Shown here: positions 43,448 to 50,827 of the stretch, in pieces
Layout of the letters: every line of letters starts with the position of its first letter
Numbering within the stretch: the stretch's first letter is position 1
NCBI GenBank assembly: GCA_041398665.1
Contig: JAWKUH010000013.1
Span: 62,001 to 126,000 of the forward strand
Reading direction: 5' to 3'
Length of the DNA stretch: 64,000 nt
DNA from: Rohdeia sp041398665
GTDB lineage: Bacteria; Planctomycetota; UBA1135; GCA-002686595
Notes under the pieces: generated by a model
Seen by the model: only the letters and a program-made list of their open reading frames with translations
What the model was told of the DNA's origin: nothing
Databases searched by the model: none
Program-made: the position numbers and the translations under genes

Positions 43448-44707
43448 ATGGATCGTTCCGCAGCGTCGGCGTTCGATCCCCGTCACGATCCACCTCGTAT
43501 CGTCGGGGTCGAGGGGCGCGACGAGACGGTGTGCGCCGAACCGAAGCACGACATGCACGAGGAAGTTCCGGAGACGACGACGCGGGCGGAAGCCCCCGGC
43601 ACGAGGGCGAACGAGGCGGAGCGCGGGCGACCGCGCGTGGTCCTCGTGCTCGGCGGTGGAGGCATGCGCGGCATGGCCCACATCGGCGTGCTGAAGGCGC
43701 TCAGGACGCTCGGCATCCGCTACGACGCGATCGTCGGCACGTCGATCGGGTCGCTCATCGGCGCGATGGCCGCGGGCGGCTACTCGGTCGAGCGGATGGA
43801 GGAGATCATCAAGGGCATCGAGAAGGGCCACTACTTCAGGCTCAACTTCTCGAAGTTCCTGCTGAAGGGGACGCGCGCGCCGAGCATGTACAGCGGGCGC
43901 ACGTTCCGCGAGCGCTTGACCGAGATCCTCCCGGCGTGCGGCTTCGGCGACTTCGACGTACCGTTCTACTGCAACGCCGTGCGGCTCGAGACGGGCGGGT
44001 CGGTCTTCTGGGGTACGCCCGGTTTCGACGGCATCGACGTGGTGGACGCCGTCTACTCGTCGTGCGCGCTTCCCGCGATCTTCGAGCCCTACCACGACGG
44101 CGAGTACCACTACATGGACGGCGGCCTCGTCGACTCGCTGCCGTTGCGCTTCGCGAAGACGCTGCGCCCCGACGTCATCATCGCCATCGACCTCACCGTC
44201 AAGGCGACCATGAAGACGCCCAACTACAAGAGCCGTTGGGTGTCGACGATGATGCGTTCATTCGAGATCGTCGAGGAGGCGGTGCTCGAGAACATGCTGC
44301 ACAGCCACGTCGACTACAACGTCGCGCTCGTGCAGCCGAAGGTGGGGCACCTCTCGCGGTTCGACTTCTCCGACGTCGAGCAGATCGTCGACCTCGGGGA
44401 GCAGGAGACGCTCAAGGTTCTGACTGCGCACGCCGCGACCCGCGAGCTCGTCACGACCGAGGTCGTCCCCGGGCTCTCCTGCCCGGTGCGGCCGCGCGAC
44501 TACGTCACGGTCCGCATCGACCGCGACGCATGCGTCGGCTGCGGGATGTGCGAGACGGTCTGCGCGACCGAGGCGTTCTGGGCCAGCGCGGGCCGCCTGT
44601 CCGACGCCAAGGCGACGGTGCGCAAGCACAGCAACTACGAGTGCACCCGCGACCACGCCTGCGCGCGGAACTGCCCGACCGGAGCGATCCGACTGGGCAA
44701 CCTGTGA
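43448..44707 (+). CDS. Patatin-like phospholipase fused to a C-terminal ferredoxin (4Fe-4S) domain
   Basis: Encodes 419 residues. After a 60-residue hydrophilic N-terminus, the patatin domain (about 63-330) has the oxyanion loop GGGGMRG (69-75), the nucleophile elbow GTSIG with Ser99 and the dyad motif DGG with Asp224, so the Ser-Asp lipase site is complete. After a linker comes a bacterial ferredoxin module: CVGCGMCETVC (Cys362, 365, 368, 372) and CTRDHACARNCPTGAI (Cys399, 405, 409). One 4Fe-4S site is complete; the second motif lacks one cysteine of the usual CxxCxxC, so a second cluster would be absent or of 3Fe-4S type. An alternative start is the ATG at 43553. The thiolase gene is divergent. 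Confidence 0.9.
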   Translation: MDRSAASAFDPRHDPPRIVGVEGRDETVCAEPKHDMHEEVPETTTRAEAPGTRANEAERGRPRVVLVLGGGGMRGMAHIGVLKALRTLGIRYDAIVGTSIGSLIGAMAAGGYSVERMEEIIKGIEKGHYFRLNFSKFLLKGTRAPSMYSGRTFRERLTEILPACGFGDFDVPFYCNAVRLETGGSVFWGTPGFDGIDVVDAVYSSCALPAIFEPYHDGEYHYMDGGLVDSLPLRFAKTLRPDVIIAIDLTVKATMKTPNYKSRWVSTMMRSFEIVEEAVLENMLHSHVDYNVALVQPKVGHLSRFDFSDVEQIVDLGEQETLKVLTAHAATRELVTTEVVPGLSCPVRPRDYVTVRIDRDACVGCGMCETVCATEAFWASAGRLSDAKATVRKHSNYECTRDHACARNCPTGAIRLGNL

Positions 44708-44739
44708 CCGCGGGCTCGCGCTGGTAGCATGCGCGTCGC

Positions 44740-45315
44740 ATGGTGCGCTGCACGTTCGGACGGGTCGGGACGACGCGGAGGCGGGTACTCCTCGCCCTCG
44801 CCGCGATCGCGGCGTCGTGCAGCGGCCCCGGGCTGATCGATCCGACCGGCGCCGTCGCCGGGGTCGTCGGACGCGCGGGCCAGCCCACCGCGGCGGACCT
44901 CGAGTTCCTGCTCGGCGGTTGGCGCCGCGAGACCGACCGCGGCGCGACGGTCTGGCAGGTCTGGTCGCGCGAGCCCGACGGTTTCGTCGGCGAGGTCTGG
45001 GAGGCGAACCGCGGCGTCTCGCGGCTCCTCGAGCGCATGGAGCTCGTGCTCACGCTCGACGGCTGGCGGCTCCGTCCCGTGCAGTTCGACCAGTTCGAGC
45101 GGCCCTACGAGTCGGAGCCCTTCGCGCTCACCGGCTGGGGCCTCGACTGGGCGCGCTTCGAGAACCCGGCGCACCGCCGGCCGCACACCCTCGGCTTCAA
45201 GCGCGTGACGTCCGAGACCCTCGAGATGTGGGTGGTGAGTGCGGAGCGCAGCGGGGACGAGCGCACCACGCACCGCTTCGTCGCGATGGACGACGAGGGT
45301 CGACCGAAGCACTGA
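44740..45315 (+). CDS. DUF6265-like lipoprotein
   Basis: Encodes 191 residues with a twin-arginine-like basic start and a lipobox (AAIAASCSG, Cys27), so it is probably lipid-anchored. The mature domain begins LEFLLGGWRRETDRGATVWQVW, like the FLLGTW opening of DUF6265 and related small lipocalin-like beta-barrels. It then has WSREPDGFVGEVWE, a conserved-looking ARFENPAHRRPHTLGFKR corresponding to the family's FENPxHDFP segment, and TLEMWVVSAER. The function of the family is unknown. It starts 32 bases after the patatin-ferredoxin gene on the same strand. A GGTAGCAT element just before it may be a -10 hexamer. Confidence 0.75.
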   Translation: MVRCTFGRVGTTRRRVLLALAAIAASCSGPGLIDPTGAVAGVVGRAGQPTAADLEFLLGGWRRETDRGATVWQVWSREPDGFVGEVWEANRGVSRLLERMELVLTLDGWRLRPVQFDQFERPYESEPFALTGWGLDWARFENPAHRRPHTLGFKRVTSETLEMWVVSAERSGDERTTHRFVAMDDEGRPKH

Positions 45316-45357
45316 GACGTCGCGCGCCGTGCGCTCCTCGAGGTCGCGCGCGGAGCG

Positions 45358-46308
45358 CTACTCCTCGTAACGCCGCAGCGGTCCGCGCCACTGCTCGAGC
45401 CGGCGCACGTCCTCCTCGCTGAAGCCGCGCCCGGACGCCGACGGGGGACCGGTCGGACGGCGCGCGCCGCCCTCGGTGTCGGGAGCGTCGGCGCGCGGCG
45501 AGCGTTCCGCCTCCTCGGCGACCTCGGCCTCGCGCGCGCCCCGGCCCGTCGCCGATCCCGCTCCGCGCGCTCCGTTCCGACCGGCCGCGCCGCCGAAGCC
45601 GAACATGCGCTCGGCGAACGCCGCGCCGAAGGGCGAGCCGGTGTGTCGGATGCGCACGGCGATCAGCTCGCGCGTCCCCGCGAACCAGACGAAAGCGCCG
45701 ACGAGCAACGCGACGAACAACCACGACGCGCCGGAGATCGCGCCCACGACCACCATGCCGCCGGCGGTCCACTTGCCGACGCGCACCGCGCTCTCGGTCG
45801 CCGTGAGGTGGTCGGTCCTGGTCGCGAGGAACGCGCGCAGGATGCGACCGCCGTCCATCGGGAAGCCCGGGAGCAGGTTCAGGACGCCGAGCAGCACGTT
45901 CATCACGACGAAGTTGGCGACGATGAGTGCACCCGTTCCGTCGGCGGGCCCGGGGAGCAGGAGCAACGGAGAGGCCACGAGCGCCAGCGCGAGGTTCACG
46001 GCGGGTCCGGCGATCGCGATCCAGGCCTCGACGCGCGGCGTCTCCGGGATCTCCGACATGCGCGCCATCCCGCCGAGGTGCCACAGCGTGATGTCGACGA
46101 CGCGCACCCCGAACGAGCGCGCGACGAGCGCGTGCCCGAGCTCGTGCAACAGCACGGAGACCAGCAGCAGCAGGAGCATCGCGATCCCGAACACGCCGCC
46201 GTCGCGACCGAGCAGCGAGAACGCGGCGAGAACGCCGGCGATCCACAGGAACGGGACGGTGACCTTGATCGGGATCCCGAAGAGTCTCGCGAACGTGTAG
46301 GAGTCCAT
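45358..46308 (-). CDS. Site-2 protease-type zinc metallopeptidase (M50 family)
   Basis: A 316-residue intramembrane protease. The zinc site HELGH (55-59) lies in a transmembrane helix (LLLLLVSVLLHELGHALVA), the third ligand is the Asp in NLLPGFPMDGGRIL (Asp152), and a GPAVNLALAL motif lies between them. About six hydrophobic segments cover residues 15-215. The C-terminal 85 residues are a hydrophilic Gly/Ala/Arg-rich tail without a PDZ or CBS domain. Such proteases cleave anti-sigma factors or other membrane regulators, and an alternative sigma factor is present elsewhere in the window, though no link is shown. The ATG at 46308 is chosen because it starts the conserved GIPIKVTVPFLWIAG segment. 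Confidence 0.9.
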   Translation of the reverse strand: MDSYTFARLFGIPIKVTVPFLWIAGVLAAFSLLGRDGGVFGIAMLLLLLVSVLLHELGHALVARSFGVRVVDITLWHLGGMARMSEIPETPRVEAWIAIAGPAVNLALALVASPLLLLPGPADGTGALIVANFVVMNVLLGVLNLLPGFPMDGGRILRAFLATRTDHLTATESAVRVGKWTAGGMVVVGAISGASWLFVALLVGAFVWFAGTRELIAVRIRHTGSPFGAAFAERMFGFGGAAGRNGARGAGSATGRGAREAEVAEEAERSPRADAPDTEGGARRPTGPPSASGRGFSEEDVRRLEQWRGPLRRYEE

Positions 46309-46530
46309 CGGGGCGCGCCGAGGCCGCCTACGTCGCCCGGCCCCGACGCATTGTCGTCCGATCGCCGAGATGTTCCACCGTCGTCGGCGCGTTCGGCGCT
46401 CGGACTCGCGATCGCACGTGGTCGCGGCTCGGGACCGACCGCCTCCGGGCGAGCGCGTACGGCGGCGGGGTGCGCCGCGGGGCGCTCGGTCGCTCGCGTC
46501 GCCGCCCGCGGTGCTACCGTCGAGGGGTCC

Positions 46531-48625
46531 ATGGACGATCCCACGAGGCGCCCGCGCGTCCTGCGCGTCGCGGTCGACGCGACGGGTGCCTCCGCGGTCC
46601 CGCGCCGAGCCCCGTGCGCGAACCCTTGCGGCGGTGCTGGGATTCGGCGGCAGTGCGCTCGCCGTCGCGCTCGTCGGTGCGGAACTCGACCTCGACCCCG
46701 CGGCGCGGCCGCTCGTCGTCGCGGTGGGGGACGCGGTGCGCCGTGGCGTCCCGACGGCGGCGCGCGCGGCGATCGCCGGCGTATCTCCGCTCACCGGGCG
46801 CTACGCCGAGGGTCACGTCGGCGGCGACCTCGGCGCGCGCCTCGCCGCCGCGGCGGACGCGCTCGTCGTGACCGGAAGGGGCGAAGCGTCGGGCGCGGCG
46901 ACGCGCGTCCTCGTCGTGGACGAGCTGGGCGACGTGCAGGCCGTCGACTTCGCCGAACTCGAGGCGCTCCGCCGCGCGCGCGTCGCCGCGTGTCGCGAGC
47001 GCTTCGGTCCCTGCGCCGCGCTCGTCGCCGGTCCGCCGGCGCGCGCGGCGTCGCCTTCGCGAACCTCGCGACCGACGAGCCGCCGAGCTTCGTCGGTCGC
47101 GGCGGGCTCGGCGCGGTGCTCGGACTCCACGGACTCGCTGCGGTCGTCGTCGCCGCGCGTCCCGCGCCGACCGACCTCGACGACCGCGACGCCCTGGTGC
47201 TGCGACGCGCGCTGCTCGCGTCTCCCAGGCTCGTGGAACGCGCGCACGGCGGCGGATTCGAACAGGTCGCGGCGCACGCGGTCCGCGGCGATCACGTCGG
47301 TGCAGCGCCGCTCGAGTCGAAGACGTCGCGGCGGGAGCGTGGCGCTCCGCGAGCACCGAGCGCGTGGGCTGTCGCGGCTGTCCACACCGTGCGGCTTCGT
47401 CTTCGAGGACGTGATCGGAGGCGTCCCGGGGGTGCGCGGGCGATTCGGTGCGACGCGCTCGTTCGGCGCCGCGATCGGGCTCGGGTCGCGCGAGGACGCG
47501 GTCGCGCTGCTCGCCGTGTGCGACGAGCACGGGGTCGACGCCAAGGAGGTGGGCGCGGTGCTCGCGGCGGTGTGCGAGGCCTGCGAGTGCGGCACCCTCG
47601 ACGAACCGTCGCCGAAGGGCGATCGCGCGGCGCTCGCCGCGTGGATCGCGCGGATCGTGTGGGGCGACGACGACGTCGCGCCTCGCGCGCGGAGGCCCGT
47701 CGGCTCTCTCCCGTGTCCTTCGGACGGAGGACCGCGCGGTGCACGGACTCTCCCAGCCCGTGCAGCGCGGCACGACCTCGCGGCCGTCGCCGCGACCGCC
47801 GGCGCGGGCGCCGGGACCGATCCGATGCGCTCGTTCCCGTTCGCGACGGACGTCGGTCGCGAGCGACTGCGCGACCTCGTGCCGGGCGCACCGCCGGGCA
47901 GCGATCGACCGGAGTCGCCCGAGGGCAAGGGCCTCGTCGCGTGGTGGCACGAGAACGTCGTGGCGGCGCTCGACTCGACCGGCTTCTGCGTCTTCTCGGG
48001 CATGGCGCTGCTCGCCGACGGCGTGCTCGGACTCGACGAACTCGCGCGCGCCGTCGCGCCGCCCGCGATGCTGGACCTCGCCGCCGATCCGGCGCACGCG
48101 CTCCTCGCGTCGGGCGCGTCGGTGGCGGTGCTGCGGGCGGAACTCGATGCGCGGCTCGGCGGACCCGCGCCGGCGCCCGCGTGGGCGCAGGAACTCGTCG
48201 AGCGGAGCGGCGTGCGCGACCTCTACCGCGCGTGCCGCGGTCTCGACGAACGGGGCGTACCGAAGGCGACGACGCTCGCCCTCGTCGCGACGGAGCGGCT
48301 CGCCCGTCCGGTCGCGATGCTCGCGACATCCGCGTCCGGACCGAGGGCGGCGCCCGACCGCACCGGTCCGGCGCCGAGCGACGGCGACGTCCGCGTGGTC
48401 GGTTGGGGACTGCTCGGAGCGGCGCTCGGCGGCGAGGTCCGGTTGGACGCGAGTCGTGCCGTTGCGTGGAGCGTCCTCCTCGAGCGACTCGTGGCCGCGC
48501 GGCCCGACGCGGAGCGCCGCCTGCGCGCGGCGAGCGCGTGGAGCTCCGGCCGCCGCCTCGATCCCGAGGACGTCGTCACGCCCGGTGCGCGCGTCGACCT
48601 CGTGCTCGCGCTCGCCGGCGGCTGA
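46531..48625 (+). pseudogene. Aldehyde:ferredoxin oxidoreductase family protein with MoaD-like C-terminus, multiple frameshifts
   Basis: Family segments occur in order but in different frames: RPRVLRVAVDATG (start, ATG 46531); VLGFGGSALAVAL and VSPLTGRYAEGHVGGDLGA; VAFANLATDEPPSFVGRGGL then GAVLGLHGLAAVVV; cysteine motif VGCRGCP continuing in the next frame as TPCGFVFED; then AAIGLGSREDAVALLAV and VDAKEVGAVLAAVCEA; HGLSQPVQRG then RHDLAAVAATAG; and DSTGFCVFSGMALLADGV with the fourth cluster cysteine. Approximate shift points are 46610, 47045, 47310, 47378, 47715 and 47765. From 47765 to the stop the frame is intact and ends in an ~80-residue ubiquitin-like domain: DVRVVGWGLLGAALGGEVRL, LLERLVAARPDAERRL and VDLVLALAGG with a terminal Gly-Gly, as in MoaD. 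AORs are tungsten- or molybdenum-pterin, 4Fe-4S enzymes. Either a recent pseudogene or mis-sequenced; the preserved codon bias favours recent loss or error. Confidence 0.75.
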
Positions 48626-48631
48626 CGCGAA

Positions 48632-49351
48632 CTACCGACCGGATCGACGCTCGGGTCGCGTGAACGCCGTGCGCACGACGTGCGCCGCGGCGCGCCAGAT
48701 CTCCGACCTCGAGATCTTCGAACGACCGCGCGTGCGGTCCTCGAACAGGATCGGCGTCTCGCCGATGCGCGCACCGATCCGGTGGAAGCGCCAGACCATC
48801 TCCTCGAGGAAGGCGTAGCCCGACGCGGTGCTGTTCCAGGGGTCGACGCGTTCGAGGACGTCGCAGCGGTAGCAACGGAAACCCGACGTGCAGTCGCGGA
48901 CGGGCAGCCGCAGCAGCGCGCGGGTGTAGAGGTTCGCGAAGCCCGAGAGGAAGCGGCGCGAGAGCGGCCAGTTCGCGATGCCGCCGCCCGGCACGTAGCG
49001 CGAGCCGATCACGAGGTCGTGGTCCGCCATCCCGCGCAGGAGGTCCGGCAGGAAGCGCGGGTGGTGGCTGAAGTCGCAGTCCATCGTCGCGACGAGCGCG
49101 TACCCGCGGTCGATCGCGCGGCGGAAGCCGGCGAGGTAGGCCGTCCCGAGACCGAGCTTGCGCCCGCGGTCGAGCAGTTCGAGACGCGGCTCCTCGGCGC
49201 TCGCCTCGAGCACGAGGCGACCCGTCCCGTCCGGGCTCCCGTCGTCGACGACGAGGACGTCGACGTCGGGCGACGAGGCGAGGACCATCCGCACGAGCGG
49301 CAGGACGTTCTCGCGCTCGTCGTAGGTGGGGAGGACGACCAGGCACCGCAT
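48632..49351 (-). CDS. Polyprenol monophosphomannose synthase-like GT2 glycosyltransferase
   Basis: A 239-residue family 2 glycosyltransferase of the dolichyl-phosphate mannose synthase (DPM1/Ppm1) type. Motifs are MRCLVVLPTYDERENVLPL, VLVVDDGSPDGTGRLVLEA, the DxD-type VATMDCDFSHHPRFLPDLL, HDLVIGSRYVPGGGIANWPL, VRDCTSGFRCYRCDVLERVD and GYAFLEEMVWR with ILFEDRTRGRSKIS. It transfers a hexose (usually mannose) from a nucleotide sugar to polyprenyl phosphate. The donors it makes could feed GT39-type transferases such as those at 56.7 and 62.5 kb (inference). There is no C-terminal membrane domain. Only six bases separate its stop from the convergent AOR-like gene. The ATG at 49351 begins the conserved strand. 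Confidence 0.93.
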   Translation of the reverse strand: MRCLVVLPTYDERENVLPLVRMVLASSPDVDVLVVDDGSPDGTGRLVLEASAEEPRLELLDRGRKLGLGTAYLAGFRRAIDRGYALVATMDCDFSHHPRFLPDLLRGMADHDLVIGSRYVPGGGIANWPLSRRFLSGFANLYTRALLRLPVRDCTSGFRCYRCDVLERVDPWNSTASGYAFLEEMVWRFHRIGARIGETPILFEDRTRGRSKISRSEIWRAAAHVVRTAFTRPERRSGR

Positions 49352-49467
49352 GGTGTGGAGGGGAGCGCGAGCCGGTCCCGCAGGACCGCGTCGCCGCACG
49401 CGGAGCATCCTTGGAATCCGATCGCCGCTCGGCAAGCATGGAACGGCCGCGACCGGCCCTTCCCCCC

Positions 49468-50544
49468 ATGTCCTCCGTGCTCGTGATCAAGACCGGCGCG
49501 CTCGGCGACGTGCTGCGCACGACGTCGGTGCTCCCGGGGCTCGCCCGGCGCGACCCGGGCCTCGAACTGGTCTGGGTCGTGGCGCCCGCGGCCAAGGACC
49601 TCGTCGCGGGGCACCCGCTCGTGGCGCGCGTCGTCGCCGCGGATCCCGCGCGCGACGGCTTCGTCGACGACGTCCTCGCGGAGCTCGGCGGACGGTCGTT
49701 CGACCGCGTCCTCTCCTTCGACGACGAGCGTCCGACCTGTCGACTCGCCGCGCGCGTCGCCGCGCGCGGCGGCGGCGTCGCCTCGATCTCCGGGGCGTAC
49801 GAGGACGAGGAGGGCGTGCTGCGCTACACGCCGGACGTCGCGCCGTGGTTCGACATGGGGCTCCTCTCGGTCCACGGGAAGGAGCGCGCGGACGAGCTCA
49901 AGAAGCAGAACCGCGCGAGCCACCCGCGCCTCTTCGCGGACATGCTCGGCGTCGAGATGGGGGAGCCGAGGCTCGACCTCGCGCCCGAGGCCGAGGCGTT
50001 CGCACGCGCCTTCCGCGAGGCGCGCGGCATGGACGACGGCCGCGCGTGGATCGGACTCAACACCGGCGCGGGAGGTCGTTGGGAGTCGAAGAAGCTCTCG
50101 GTCGAGCGCACCGTCGAACTCGCCGTCGCCGTCGACCGGGCCGCGGACCTGCCCGTCGGCTTCCTGCTCCTCGGCGGTCCCGACGAGCGCGAACGCAACG
50201 CCGCGATCCACGCCGGACTCGAGGGTCGTGTGCGCGTGGAGTCGGCGGGCAACGACCTCACGCTCCCGCGCTTCGCCGCCGTCGTGGACGGACTCGACGT
50301 CCTCGTGACGAGCGACAGCCTGGCCCTGCACGTCGGCGTCGCGCGGCGCGTCCCGACGGTGTGCTTCTTCGCGCCCACCTCCGCCGCCGAGATCGAGCTC
50401 TACGGCCGCGGCACGAAGGTCGCGAGCACGTCGGCGGACGCCTGCTCGTACCGGCCCGACGCGGACACCTCGACCCTCACGGTCGAGCGCCTGCTCCCCG
50501 CGGTCCTGTCCTGGCTCGGCGGCGACTCCCGGCGGCGCGGGTGA
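49468..50544 (+). CDS. Glycosyltransferase family 9 (ADP-heptose:LPS heptosyltransferase-like)
   Basis: A 358-residue GT-B enzyme. The N-terminal half begins MSSVLVIKTGALGDVLRTTS with the GDxL motif that binds the acceptor. The C-terminal half has AWIGLNTGAGGRWESKKLSV, FLLLGGPDERERNAAI, and the heptosyltransferase donor-site segment VTSDSLALHVGVARRVPTV then CFFAPTS (compare TGDTGxxH). Together with kdsA it points to assembly of an LPS inner core. The ATG at 49468 is the most conserved start; in-frame ATGs at 49438 and 49411 would extend it by 10 or 19 residues. Divergent from the GT2 gene with a 116-base gap. Confidence 0.9.
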   Translation: MSSVLVIKTGALGDVLRTTSVLPGLARRDPGLELVWVVAPAAKDLVAGHPLVARVVAADPARDGFVDDVLAELGGRSFDRVLSFDDERPTCRLAARVAARGGGVASISGAYEDEEGVLRYTPDVAPWFDMGLLSVHGKERADELKKQNRASHPRLFADMLGVEMGEPRLDLAPEAEAFARAFREARGMDDGRAWIGLNTGAGGRWESKKLSVERTVELAVAVDRAADLPVGFLLLGGPDERERNAAIHAGLEGRVRVESAGNDLTLPRFAAVVDGLDVLVTSDSLALHVGVARRVPTVCFFAPTSAAEIELYGRGTKVASTSADACSYRPDADTSTLTVERLLPAVLSWLGGDSRRRG

Positions 50545-50827
50545 AACCCGAGGTTTCGGCCCCTCGTCGGCCGCCGCGGCCCTCGATCGCGAGGCGCACC
50601 TCGGCACGGATCCGCTCGAGTCGGCGCATGACAGAACCTTCGTCCGATCCGTCGCGTCTCAGGTGATAGCCTCCGGACGGAGGGTGGGTAGGAGCGCCTC
50701 GGGCACGGCCGTCGCCCCCGGAACGAACCGGGAGCGCCGCGTTCCAGGCTGCGCGACCACCTCCTCCGACCGGGAGCGTGCGCCGCTCCGAGGACCTTCC
50801 GGGCCCCGTCCCGACCCCAGATCGATC

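Noticed and set aside
43281..43493. N-terminal extension of the thiolase
   Set aside because: Low-complexity Arg/Ser/Pro sequence; the thiolase fold begins right after the GTG at 43280.
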